From: Halomicrococcus gelatinilyticus
GTDB lineage: Archaea > Halobacteriota > Halobacteria > Halobacteriales > Haladaptataceae
Length of the DNA: 64,000 nucleotides
Direction: 5' to 3'
Assembly: GCA_024227995.1 (NCBI GenBank)
Contig: CP100465.1
Span: 558,001-622,000 of the forward strand
Of the stretch, positions 35,769 through 44,914 are shown piece by piece; position 1 is the first letter of the stretch, and each line of letters starts with the position of its first letter. The notes under the pieces are model-generated. The model was not told the origin of the DNA and did no database searches. It was given only the letters and a program-made list of their open reading frames with translations. The translations under genes and the position numbers were made by a program.

Positions 35769-35777
35769 CATAAAAAC
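35769..35777 (-). promoter_or_regulatory. TATA-like box of the TrmB gene
   Basis: Minus-strand gtttttatg is centred about 28 bases before the start at 35745, which favours that start over ATG 35760. Confidence 0.5.
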
Positions 35778-35826
35778 GCTACGCGAGTTTCCGTCGGAAT
35801 CGGACGAAGCGCCGAATCGGTCCGAC

Positions 35827-37476
35827 CTATCCGCGGAAGTAATCCTCGACCAGTTCACTCAACTCGTCGGGAGTTGCCGCGGGGTCGGACGGTTCGCCGT
35901 CGGCGACGAGGTACGCGTGCCCCGACTCGTAGTCGCCCTCGGCGTCCGGGACGACGACCTTCTCGTGGTCGGCGACGCGGAGCGCGGCCCGGTGGAGGTC
36001 GGACCCGGCAGGTGCCGCGACGTCGATGCGCAGCGGCGCGTCGACGAGTCGCGCGGCTGCCGTCGCGTATCCGGTCACCTGGACGCCGAGGCGGTCCGAC
36101 GCGCCGGCGAACGCACCGACGGCGTCGCGGGCCGCGTCCTCGTAGGCGGCGTCCCCCGTGAGCGCGTGGAGGTCGACGAGCGCGTTCGCCATCGCGGCGT
36201 TGCCGTCGATGGGACGGAGCGGGCGGTCGAGCAGTCCCGGGCCTTCGGCAGGGCCGTCGACGAAGGCGCCGTCGTCCTGGAGCGTCTCGATAGCGTGGTC
36301 GGCGACGGCGCGCGCGGTGACGAGGTAGTCGTCGCCGAGCACCTGCGCCGCCGTGGCGAACGCGCCGGCGACGTGGGCCTGGTCGGCGAGCAGGCCGCGC
36401 TCGCCCGTCTCGTCGCCGGCGCGGTAGTGGACGACCGCGCCGTCCTCGACGGCGTCGGCGAGGAAGTCGAGCGTCCGTTCGGCGTAGCGACGGGCGCGCT
36501 CGTCGTCGGTGTACGCGTGGTAGGTGAGCAAGGCGTCGGCCGCCAGCGCGTTCCAGTCGGCGAACGCGGTGGGGTCGACGGCCGGGGCGGCGGCGTCCTC
36601 GCGGTCGCTGGGCGACCCCGCGTAGTAGTCGTCGTCGGGGCGCTGGCTGCCGCCGAACGCGGCCGGTTCGACGTCGTCCTGCCACAGCGTCTCGGCGAGG
36701 TAGTCGACCGTCTCGCCGGCGACGTCGCGGTACTCCTCGTCGCCGGTGTAGAGGTAGGCGTTCGCGTACGCGCGCAGCAGCGCGGCGTTCGTGTCGAGCA
36801 CCTTCTCGTGGTGGACGTCGTTCCAGTCGCGCTGGCCCGCGTAGCGGAAGAATCCGCCCTCGTAGTCGTCGAACAGGTGCTCCTCGACCGCGGTGAGCGT
36901 CGCCAGCGCCGTCTCGCGCTCCCGCTTCAGCGCGAACTCGACCGTCCGCGGCAGGGGGAACTTCGCGTCGTCGCCCCACCCGCCGTGGGTCGCGTCGAAC
37001 TTCTCGTCCAGTTGCCCCGCGACGTTACGCTCGACGTCCGCCGTCACCTCGCCCGCCGGCGGGTCCTGGTCCCGGAGGCTCCGCGGGACCTGTGCGGCGT
37101 CGCGGCCCTTCTGTTCCCAGAGGTCCCGCACCCGGCCGACGACCTGCCGCATCGCGTCGTGGTCGAGGTACGTCGCTCCCGTGAGGTGTTCGCCCTCCGG
37201 CGTGCAGAAGACCGTCGAGGGGAATCCCCCGACGTTGTACCGTTCGCGCACCCGGGGGTGGCGGTCGGCGTCGACGCGCACCGGGACGAACGAGTCGTTC
37301 ACGTTCGCCGCCAGCGTCGGCACCGAGTACGTCTCCTCGTCCATCTCGTGACACCACGAACACCACGTCGCGGACAGCGAGAGGAGGACGGGCAGGTCCT
37401 CGTCCTGGGCCTCGGCGAACGCCGCCTCGCCCCACTCGCGCCACTCGACCTTCGTTCGCTCCGCTGACTCGTCCAT
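35827..37476 (-). CDS. Thioredoxin-domain SSP411-like protein (DUF255)
   Basis: 549 residues from MDESAERTKVEWREWGEAAF. An N-terminal thioredoxin-like domain has the active-site motif SATWCSWCHEMDEE (C-x-x-C then His) and VPVRVDADRHPRVRERYNVGGFPSTVF. The remainder is an (alpha/alpha)-type helical domain (EHLFDDYEGGFFRYAGQRDWN, HYRAGDETGERGLLADQAHV). The bacterial and animal homologues are about 700 residues, so this is a short form. The role is uncertain, possibly redox-linked modification. Confidence 0.88.
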   Translation of the reverse strand: MDESAERTKVEWREWGEAAFAEAQDEDLPVLLSLSATWCSWCHEMDEETYSVPTLAANVNDSFVPVRVDADRHPRVRERYNVGGFPSTVFCTPEGEHLTGATYLDHDAMRQVVGRVRDLWEQKGRDAAQVPRSLRDQDPPAGEVTADVERNVAGQLDEKFDATHGGWGDDAKFPLPRTVEFALKRERETALATLTAVEEHLFDDYEGGFFRYAGQRDWNDVHHEKVLDTNAALLRAYANAYLYTGDEEYRDVAGETVDYLAETLWQDDVEPAAFGGSQRPDDDYYAGSPSDREDAAAPAVDPTAFADWNALAADALLTYHAYTDDERARRYAERTLDFLADAVEDGAVVHYRAGDETGERGLLADQAHVAGAFATAAQVLGDDYLVTARAVADHAIETLQDDGAFVDGPAEGPGLLDRPLRPIDGNAAMANALVDLHALTGDAAYEDAARDAVGAFAGASDRLGVQVTGYATAAARLVDAPLRIDVAAPAGSDLHRAALRVADHEKVVVPDAEGDYESGHAYLVADGEPSDPAATPDELSELVEDYFRG

Positions 37477-37749
37477 GCGTTCACGGTGGTGCGGTTCGTG
37501 GGTAAGCGCTTCGCTCTCGGTCACGGATGACGTCGCCTCCGCTGTCCATCCGGCCACGACGACCCCGGTTCCAGCCACCGTCGAGCAGTCGACCGGACGT
37601 GGAGAATTCCCGTGAGAGCGGACGTACGAAACCCACCGTTCCTTATAGGCACGGCAGAAACCCCAGTAGCGAATGTCCCCGAAACGTGTCACCAGGAAGG
37701 ACGCGGCGTCCTCGACCGGGACGGAGCCGACGCGACGCGAGGTGGCGGG

Positions 37750-40383
37750 ATGAGCGACCGGCTCTTCGAACGGTACGCCGACGCTCTCGTCTCGCGAAGC
37801 AGACTGGTCGTCCTCGTCGTGCTCGTCCTCACCGGCGTCGTCGCCGCCGGCGCGGCGGTCGGCGGCAGCGATGACGGCGGCATCGGCCAGTTCGAGACCG
37901 ACTCCGAGGCGCAGGCGGCACAGGAGGAGATCGAGTCGACGTACGACACCGACGACGCGGTCGTCGCACAGGTCGTCGTCCGCGACGAGGGCGGCGACGT
38001 CCTCACGCGCGAGTCGCTGCTGGAAAGCCTTCGCCTCCAGCAACGACTGCGCGAGAACGCGTCCATCGACGAGACGCTCCGGGACGAGCGCGCGATGGTC
38101 GGCGTCGAGAACGTCGTCGCCACGGCGGCGTACGCCGAGAGCAGGGCGGGCAGTCCCCGCGGAGGGGAGACGACGTCGGGGAACGCGACGGGCGGGAACG
38201 CGAGCGACGGAAACGCGACCGCCGGTAGCGCGCAGTCGTCGGCCGGCGGACCACCGGCCGCGCCCACGCTCGACCAGCAGATAGCGGCGCTTGAGTCGCT
38301 CTCCGACGCCGAGTTCGAGGCGCTGCTCGGGCGCGTACTCGACCCTGACGCGACCGTTCCGGGCGGCGACCCGTACCAGTTCCTCCCCGCGGACTACGAA
38401 CCGGGGACGACCGACGCCGACGCGCGCATCACGTTCGTGTTCCAGGTCGACGACAGCGGGCCGGGCGGCGACCCCACGGCGGCGTACGAGGCCCAGGTCG
38501 CCATCGCCTCGCTGGTCGAGGACCGGTTCGACGACGCCTTCGTCTTCGGACAGGGCATCACCGACGACGCGTCCACGCGCGCCATCGGCGACAGCTTCGC
38601 CATCATCACCCCCGTCGCGCTCGTGCTCGTGCTGGTCGTCCTCGGCGTGGCGTACCGCGACGTCGTGGACGTGCTCGTCGGCGTCTTCGGCATCGGCGTC
38701 GTGATGGCGTGGCTCTCCGGCGTGCAGGGATGGCTCGCCATCCCGTCGAACCAGTTGCTCATCGCCGTCCCGTTCCTGCTGGTCGGGCTGAGCATCGACT
38801 ACTCGCTCCACGTCGTCATGCGCTATCGCGAGGCCCGCGAGGGGTCGCTCGACACCGACGACGACGTCGTCGGCGGACGTGACCCGTCGACCGCCATGCG
38901 TGCGGGCGTGGCCGGCGTCACCCTGGCGCTCGCCGCCGCAACGTTCTCGACCGGCATCGGCTTCCTCTCCAACTACGTCAGCCCGCTACAGGCCATCCAG
39001 GACTTCGCCGTCCTGAGCGCCGCCGGCATCGTCGCCACGTTCGTCGTGTTCGCCGCGCTCGTACCGGCTCTCAAGCTCGAAATCGAGCGGCTCTTCGCTC
39101 GCTTCGGCCGCGACCGGCGCAAGCCGGCCGTCGGGGTCGGCGCGGGACCGATCAACGGACTCCTCTCGCGCGCCGGGGGGCTCGCTCGTCGCGCCCCGCT
39201 CGCCGTGGTCGTCGTCTCGCTCCTCCTCGCCTCGGGCGGCGTCTACGGGGCGACGGACATCGACACGGAGTTCAACCGGGCCGACTTCCTCCCGGAGGAC
39301 GCCCCGGCGTGGACGGCGTCGCTGCCGGGCCCGCTCGCGCCCGGCGACTACGACGTCCGCGAGGATCTCGCCTACCTGAGCGACAACTTCCGGCAGCGCG
39401 GCCAGGGGTCGGAGGCCCAGATTCTCTTGCGAGGGAACGTGACCGCGCCGGCGACGCTCGCCACGATAGACGAAGCGACCGCCAGTGCAGACGGAACCAT
39501 CGTCGTCCGCTCCGACGGGACGGCGGCCGTCGACGGACCGACGGCGGTCGTCCGCGAGGTGGCCGCGGAGAACGAGACGGTCGCCGCCGCGGTCGACGCG
39601 CGCGACGACGACGGCGACGGCCTCCCGGACAGGGACGTCGCCGCGGTGTACGACCTGCTGTTCGAGGTCGCTCCGGACCGCGCTTCGACCGTCCTGGCGC
39701 GCACCGACGACGGTTCCTACGAGTCCGCGCGCCTCGTCGTGGGCGTCGAGGCCGACGCCGCGTCCCAGACCATCGCCGGCGACGTGCGAACGGTCGCGGA
39801 CGCGGTCGAGCGGAACGCCCCCGTCACCGCCGTCGCGACGGGCGGGCCGGTGATCACCACCGCGCTGCAGGACGCGCTGCTGGAGACGCTCGTCCAGGGC
39901 TTCGCCGTCACGCTGGGCGTCATCCTCGCGTTCCTCGTGGGGCTGTACTGGTGGCTCCACGGCGCCCCGGAGCTCGGGGTGGTGACGCTGCTCCCCGTTC
40001 TCGCCTCGCTGGCCTGGCTACTCGGCACGATGTCGGCGTTCGGCATCCCGTTCAACAGCGAGACCGCCGTCATCACCAGCCTCGCCATCGGGCTCGGGGC
40101 CGACTACAGCATCCACTTCAGCGAGCGGTTCGTCGACGAACGCGCCCGGCGGGACTCCGTCGACGACGCGCTGGCGGCGACTATCACCGGGACCGGCGGC
40201 GCGCTGCTCGGCAGCGCGGCGACGACCGCGTCCGGGTTCGGCGTGCTCGCGCTCGCGCTGTCGCCCCCGCTCCAGCGGTTCGGTCTGGTGACCGGCCTGA
40301 GCATCGTCTTCGCCCTCGTCGCCTGCCTGACCGTCCTCCCGGCACTGCTCGTGGTCCGGGAGCGCGTCCTCCGGTCTGCGTAG
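37750..40383 (+). CDS. RND/MMPL-type membrane transporter
   Basis: 877 residues. One helix near the N-terminus (LVVLVVLVLTGVVAAGAAVG) precedes an extracytoplasmic loop of about 250 residues with low-complexity GNASDGNATAGSA. The first helix bundle holds GLSIDYSLHVVMRYREAREG, the SSD-type signature; a second loop and a second bundle with GLGADYSIHFSERFVDERARR follow. This two-repeat layout is the MMPL/patched-like family of lipid or hydrophobic-compound exporters. It is divergent from the thioredoxin-domain gene across 273 bases. Confidence 0.9.
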   Translation: MSDRLFERYADALVSRSRLVVLVVLVLTGVVAAGAAVGGSDDGGIGQFETDSEAQAAQEEIESTYDTDDAVVAQVVVRDEGGDVLTRESLLESLRLQQRLRENASIDETLRDERAMVGVENVVATAAYAESRAGSPRGGETTSGNATGGNASDGNATAGSAQSSAGGPPAAPTLDQQIAALESLSDAEFEALLGRVLDPDATVPGGDPYQFLPADYEPGTTDADARITFVFQVDDSGPGGDPTAAYEAQVAIASLVEDRFDDAFVFGQGITDDASTRAIGDSFAIITPVALVLVLVVLGVAYRDVVDVLVGVFGIGVVMAWLSGVQGWLAIPSNQLLIAVPFLLVGLSIDYSLHVVMRYREAREGSLDTDDDVVGGRDPSTAMRAGVAGVTLALAAATFSTGIGFLSNYVSPLQAIQDFAVLSAAGIVATFVVFAALVPALKLEIERLFARFGRDRRKPAVGVGAGPINGLLSRAGGLARRAPLAVVVVSLLLASGGVYGATDIDTEFNRADFLPEDAPAWTASLPGPLAPGDYDVREDLAYLSDNFRQRGQGSEAQILLRGNVTAPATLATIDEATASADGTIVVRSDGTAAVDGPTAVVREVAAENETVAAAVDARDDDGDGLPDRDVAAVYDLLFEVAPDRASTVLARTDDGSYESARLVVGVEADAASQTIAGDVRTVADAVERNAPVTAVATGGPVITTALQDALLETLVQGFAVTLGVILAFLVGLYWWLHGAPELGVVTLLPVLASLAWLLGTMSAFGIPFNSETAVITSLAIGLGADYSIHFSERFVDERARRDSVDDALAATITGTGGALLGSAATTASGFGVLALALSPPLQRFGLVTGLSIVFALVACLTVLPALLVVRERVLRSA

Positions 40384-40428
40384 TCGGTACTGGGCGACTG
40401 GAGAACGACGGCAGACAATGGGTCCCGG

Positions 40429-41337
40429 TCAGTTACCGCGGCCCTGGAGCTTCTCTTCCTCGGGCAGGTCGACGTTGGCCTCACCGCGCATGCCGGAGCC
40501 GGCCGCCTTGCTGATCGCGGCGAGTCGCTCGGGGTCGTCCCAGTTGTTCGTGGCCTCGACGATGGCCTCCGCCATCGCTTCGGGGTCCTCGGCGCCGAAG
40601 ATGCCGGAGCCGACGAAGATGCCGTCGCAGCCGTGGTGCATCATCAGCGCGGCGTCGGCGGGCGTCGCGATGCCGCCGGCCGCGAAGTTCACGACCGGGA
40701 GCCGCCCCATCTCGGCCGTCTCGTGGACGAGGTGGGCCGGCGCCTCGATCTCGCGGGCGTACGCCTCGCGCTCCTCGTGGGTCATCCCCTCGAGTTCGCG
40801 GATCGCGCCCTTGATCTGGCGCTGGTGGTGGACGGCCTGGTTCACGTCGCCGGTGCCGGCCTCGCCCTTCGTCCGGATCATGGCCGCGCCCTCCTCGATG
40901 CGGCGCAGCGCCTCGCCGAGGTTGCGCGCGCCGCAGACGAACGGCGCGGTGAACTCGCGCTTGTCGATGTGGTAGGCGTCGTCGGCGGGCGTCAGCACCT
41001 CGGATTCGTCGATCATGTCGACGCCCACCGCTTCGAGAATCTGGGCCTCCTTCGTGTGCCCGATTCGCGACTTGCCCATCACCGGGATCGACACCTCGTC
41101 GACGATGGCCTCCACGTCCGCCGGGTCGGCCATTCGCGCGACGCCACCGCGCTTCCGGATGTCGGCCGGCACCGCTTCGAGCGACATCACGGCGACCGCG
41201 CCCGCGTCCTCGGCGATACGGGCCTGTTCCCGGTTCACGACGTCCATGATGACGCCGCCCTTCTGCATTCGAGCGAAGCCGCGTTTGACGAGTTCCGTTC
41301 CGCGTTTGAGTTCTTCGACGTCGGTTTCGTCCGCCAT
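40429..41337 (-). CDS. pdxS: Pyridoxal 5'-phosphate synthase lyase subunit
   Basis: 302 residues. Highly conserved PdxS stretches are visible: [21 protein letters not shown], the catalytic Lys in [22 protein letters not shown], and [22 protein letters not shown]. It condenses ribose 5-phosphate, glyceraldehyde 3-phosphate and ammonia into PLP. The glutaminase partner PdxT is not adjacent. The start was taken at [10 protein letters not shown], 23-27 bases downstream of an acttaag promoter box. Confidence 0.95.
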   Translation of the reverse strand: MADETDVEELKRGTELVKRGFARMQKGGVIMDVVNREQARIAEDAGAVAVMSLEAVPADIRKRGGVARMADPADVEAIVDEVSIPVMGKSRIGHTKEAQILEAVGVDMIDESEVLTPADDAYHIDKREFTAPFVCGARNLGEALRRIEEGAAMIRTKGEAGTGDVNQAVHHQRQIKGAIRELEGMTHEEREAYAREIEAPAHLVHETAEMGRLPVVNFAAGGIATPADAALMMHHGCDGIFVGSGIFGAEDPEAMAEAIVEATNNWDDPERLAAISKAAGSGMRGEANVDLPEEEKLQGRGN

Positions 41338-41357
41338 ACCGGCTATACCGACCCCGA

Positions 41358-41365
41358 AACTTAAG
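41358..41365 (-). promoter_or_regulatory. TATA-like box of pdxS
   Basis: Minus-strand cttaagtt is centred about 25 bases before the pdxS start. Confidence 0.45.
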
Positions 41366-41461
41366 ACGTACCGGTTACGGGCGCACCGGTCTGGCCTGAA
41401 CAGTGCGTGGCGTCGTCCGCTCGACGATAGAACTATGCCGCTTCGTGCTATAAGATAACAC

Positions 41462-41656
41462 ATGGCAATCAAAGGGGCCCGTTCCCCCTTCGACCGACTC
41501 CGCCAGCACTACGAGGAGACGATGCTTCGCTGTCCCGAGTGCGGATTCGTCGACGAGGACGGCACCTGGAACGCTACCGCAGACCGCGGCGAACTCCGTT
41601 ACCGTCACGTCTGTCCTCGCTGCGACGCCGTCGACACGCGCGTCCTGAGCTACTGA
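41462..41656 (+). CDS. Small haloarchaeal zinc-finger protein
   Basis: 64 residues with two CPxC knuckles, [14 protein letters not shown] and [12 protein letters not shown]. The N-terminal [13 protein letters not shown] helix and spacing resemble the HVO_0649-type small zinc-finger family, recalled from memory. It probably binds nucleic acid or a protein partner. It is divergent from pdxS. Confidence 0.82.
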   Translation: MAIKGARSPFDRLRQHYEETMLRCPECGFVDEDGTWNATADRGELRYRHVCPRCDAVDTRVLSY

Positions 41657-41703
41657 CTCGGTCGACGGGGACGCGCCGCCGCCGCCGACAGCGTCCCGTA
41701 GCC

Positions 41704-41710
41704 TTTTAAG
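41704..41710 (+). promoter_or_regulatory. TATA-like box of gatB
   Basis: ttttaag is centred 28 bases before ATG 41735. Confidence 0.55.
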
Positions 41711-41734
41711 CAATGGCGGCCCGTAACCCGAGTA

Positions 41735-43222
41735 ATGACTGCACAGGCTGTCCAGCAGGACGAACTCGTGGCCGTCATCGGCCTCGAGGTCCACGTCCAG
41801 CTGGAGACGGACACGAAGATCTTCTGTGGCTGCTCGACGGACCAGGACGACGCCGAGCCGAACACCTACACCTGCCCTGTCTGTCTCGGACTGCCCGGGG
41901 CCCTGCCCGTCCTCAACGAGGCCGCCGTCGAGTCCGCCGTCAAGGTCGGCAAGGCGATCGACGCCGACATCCCCGAGGAGACGCGCTTCCACCGGAAGAA
42001 CTACTTCTACCCCGACCTCCCGAAGGGGTTCCAGATCACCCAGTACGACGCCCCGATCTGCCAGGACGGCGAGCTGGAGATCGAGGTCGGCGGCGAGCGC
42101 CGGACTGTGGGCATCGAGCGTGCCCACCTCGAGGAGGACCCCGGGAGCCTCCAGCACCAGGGCGGCAACATCGACACCGCCGACTACACGCTGGTCAACT
42201 ACAACCGCGCCGGCATCCCGCTGATGGAGATCGTCACCGACCCGGACTTCCGGAGCGCCGAGGAGGTCCGGGCCTTCCTCGCCAAACTCGAGGAGGTCCT
42301 CGAGTACCTGGGCGTCTTCGACAGCTCCCGCGACGGGAGCCTCCGCGTGGACGCCAACCTGAGCATCGTCTCCGGCGACGAGGTCGACGGCGACGGCGCG
42401 ATCGACGATTCGACGCTCGAGGACGCCAACCGAACCGAGGTGAAGAACATCTCCAGCCACAAGGGCGCCGAGAAGGCGCTGGCCTACGAGGAGACGCGCC
42501 AGAAGAACGCCATCAACCGCGGGCGCGAGGTCGAGCAGGAGACCCGCCACTGGGACGAGACCCGGGGCATCACCGTCTCGATGCGGAGCAAGGAGGCGGA
42601 GAAAGACTACCGCTACTTCCGCGAGGCCGACCTTCCGCCGCTGCAGGTGTCGGACTGGAAGCAGGAGCTGTCGATTCCGGAACTCCCGGACGCCCGCCGC
42701 GAGCGCTTCCAGGCCGAGTACGGGCTCAGCGAGGAGGCCGCGAGCAAGCTCACGTCGACGAAGCAGGTCGCTGACTTCTACGAGGACGTCGCCGAGACGT
42801 TCGACCCGGACCTCGCGGCGACGTGGGTCGCGGACAACCTGCTGGGCGAACTCAACTACCGCGACATGGCCATCACGGACGTCGAGGGGCGCTTCGACGA
42901 GTTCAGCCACCTCGTCGAACTGGTCGCCGAGGACGAGATCACCACGAAGAACGCCGAGGAGATCGTCCTCCGGGAGATGCTCGACGAGGGCGACGACCCG
43001 GAAACCATCATCGAACGCGAGGACCTGGGCAAGGTCGACACCAGCGCGGTCGAGGGCGCCGTCCAGGAAGCCATCGACGAGAACCCGGACGCAGTCGAGG
43101 ACTACCACGCCGGCGAGGACGGCGCGCTGAACTTCCTCGTCGGCCAGGTGATGCAGAAGACCGGCGGCAGCGCGGACCCCGGCGCCGTGAACGGGATGCT
43201 CCGCGAACGACTGGACGAGTAG
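41735..43222 (+). CDS. gatB: Asp/Glu-tRNA(Asn/Gln) amidotransferase subunit B
   Basis: 495 residues. GLEVHVQLETDTKIFCGCST, the zinc-binding CPVCLGLPGALPVLN, KNYFYPDLPKGFQITQYD and KAEKDYRYFREADLPPLQ-like sequence (residues 288-307) are GatB hallmarks; the C-terminal helical tail domain (EIVLREMLDEGDDPETIIERE) ends the protein. It converts misacylated Glu-tRNA(Gln) or Asp-tRNA(Asn) in complex with GatA and GatC, which are not in this window. Confidence 0.96.
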   Translation: MTAQAVQQDELVAVIGLEVHVQLETDTKIFCGCSTDQDDAEPNTYTCPVCLGLPGALPVLNEAAVESAVKVGKAIDADIPEETRFHRKNYFYPDLPKGFQITQYDAPICQDGELEIEVGGERRTVGIERAHLEEDPGSLQHQGGNIDTADYTLVNYNRAGIPLMEIVTDPDFRSAEEVRAFLAKLEEVLEYLGVFDSSRDGSLRVDANLSIVSGDEVDGDGAIDDSTLEDANRTEVKNISSHKGAEKALAYEETRQKNAINRGREVEQETRHWDETRGITVSMRSKEAEKDYRYFREADLPPLQVSDWKQELSIPELPDARRERFQAEYGLSEEAASKLTSTKQVADFYEDVAETFDPDLAATWVADNLLGELNYRDMAITDVEGRFDEFSHLVELVAEDEITTKNAEEIVLREMLDEGDDPETIIEREDLGKVDTSAVEGAVQEAIDENPDAVEDYHAGEDGALNFLVGQVMQKTGGSADPGAVNGMLRERLDE

Positions 43223-43361
43223 CGCGAACAGACGGCGAGCGGTTCAGTTCTCCTCGCGAGGGGCGCGCCGTACTCCCGCCTCGACCCCGTCGCAGCACTT
43301 CGTCAGGTCACGCCGGGTGTGGCCTCGCCTTCCGATTTAAAGGCTCGCGTCGTGGAGACGG

Positions 43362-44801
43362 CTAATCTCCCGGCGTCGATCGCTTCTCGTCGTCGATGAC
43401 GCCCTCCTGCCAGCGTCCGAGGCTGAACCAGAGCACGCCGACGACGAACGACGCGACGGCCGAGAACGACCACGCCCACCAGAGGCCGTCGACGCCCCAC
43501 GAGAGGCCGCCGAGCGCGACGGACGGGCCGACGAGGGAGAGCGTCCAGGACCACTGGTAGGCGAACAGTCCCGCGGCCGGGATCCGGAGCACCCACCGCG
43601 AGAGCACGGAGAGGGCCATCGCGACGCGCGTGTCGCCTGCGCCGCGAAACCCGCCCTGGACGACCATCAGGCCGCCGAAGAACGCCAGGAACGGGCCGAT
43701 GATGCGCAGGAAGTCGACGCCCTCGGCGACGACGGCGGGGTCGGCGATGAACGCCCGGATGAGCGGGGCGGGGAACGCGAACATGATGCCACCCGCGAGG
43801 AAGAGGACGCCCATGGTGCCGGCGGTCGCCGTCCACGTCACCCGAGCGGCGCGGTCGGGGGTCTCGGCGCCGAGGTTCTGGCCGACGCCCGTCGCGGCCG
43901 CCTGCCCGACCGCGCCGGAGACGGTCCACGAGACGGACATCAGCCGCAGGCCGACGCCGTAGGCTGCGGTTGCGACGGGGCCGAACCGGGCGACCAGCGC
44001 GGCCATCGCCACGGCGGCGAAACTCCGCGCCGCGCCGTCGAGGGTCGCCGGGTACCCGATGGAGACGAGCTTCTTCAGCACCGGGACGTCCGGGCGGAGG
44101 TCTTCGACGCGAAGGCGGATGCCCCAGTCGCCTCGCAGGAGGAGGACGACGCCGACGGCGGCGGCGAAGATGCGCGATATCAGGGTGGCGACGGCGGCAC
44201 CGCGGACGCCCCACGCCGGGAACGTTCCGACGCCGAGGATGAACAGCGGGTCGAGGACGACGTTCAGGCCCGCGGAGAGGACGACGAGCCACATCGCCGT
44301 CCGGGTGTCGCCCGCGCCGCGGAGCACCGCGCGGAAGACGAAGAAGAGGAACGTGAACGGGATGGAGACGAACAGCACCTCGATGTAGTCCAGCGCGAGT
44401 CGGTAGACGACGCCCTCCGCACCGAGGAAGACGAGCAGCGGGTGGCGACCGATGTAGCCGACGGTCGCGAGGACGAGACCGACGCCGACGGTGAGCAGGG
44501 TGACCTGGCCGACGACGGCGTCCGCCGCGCGGTCGTCGCCGGCACCGACGTGTTGAGAGACGAGCGCGACAGCGCCGGCGGTCAGTCCCATCGCGAGCGA
44601 GACGAACAGCCACGCGGTCGGAAACATGAGCGTGACGGCGGCGACGGCGTTCCTGCCGACGCGGCCGACCCAGAACATGTCGGCGAGATTGTACGCCGTC
44701 TGGAGGAGGTTCCCGGCGACCAGCGGCCACGCGAGGCTCACGAGCTTCGGCGTGATGGCACCCGTCGTCATGTCGATGCGGCTGTCGTTCCGTCCCGGCA
44801 C
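43362..44801 (-). CDS. MATE-family efflux transporter
   Basis: 479 residues with twelve predicted helices. LVSLAWPLVAGNLLQTAYNLADMFWVGRVG at the N-terminus and QGGFRGAGDTRVAMALSVLSRWVLR in the second half are typical of MATE multidrug/cation antiporters. The start at 44801 is supported by a TATA-like box; ATG 44771 (MTTGAITPKL) is the common alternative. Confidence 0.92.
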   Translation of the reverse strand: MPGRNDSRIDMTTGAITPKLVSLAWPLVAGNLLQTAYNLADMFWVGRVGRNAVAAVTLMFPTAWLFVSLAMGLTAGAVALVSQHVGAGDDRAADAVVGQVTLLTVGVGLVLATVGYIGRHPLLVFLGAEGVVYRLALDYIEVLFVSIPFTFLFFVFRAVLRGAGDTRTAMWLVVLSAGLNVVLDPLFILGVGTFPAWGVRGAAVATLISRIFAAAVGVVLLLRGDWGIRLRVEDLRPDVPVLKKLVSIGYPATLDGAARSFAAVAMAALVARFGPVATAAYGVGLRLMSVSWTVSGAVGQAAATGVGQNLGAETPDRAARVTWTATAGTMGVLFLAGGIMFAFPAPLIRAFIADPAVVAEGVDFLRIIGPFLAFFGGLMVVQGGFRGAGDTRVAMALSVLSRWVLRIPAAGLFAYQWSWTLSLVGPSVALGGLSWGVDGLWWAWSFSAVASFVVGVLWFSLGRWQEGVIDDEKRSTPGD

Positions 44802-44826
44802 GGACTAGCGCGACGGACGACGAGGG

Positions 44827-44833
44827 CTTAAAT
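44827..44833 (-). promoter_or_regulatory. TATA-like box of the MATE gene
   Basis: Minus-strand atttaag is centred 29 bases before 44801. Confidence 0.45.
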
Positions 44834-44914
44834 CGGCCGTTCGGCGTCCGGTTTGCCGGGGGTCGCGACGGCCGTGTAGTCATCGTTTTACCCGTCGAGA
44901 CGCAACTCCCGGCC

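Noticed and set aside
37477..38811. Upstream extension of the thioredoxin-domain gene
   Set aside because: The open frame continues over the divergent transporter gene and has an Arg/Asp shadow composition. MDESAERTK at 37476 is the conserved N-terminus.
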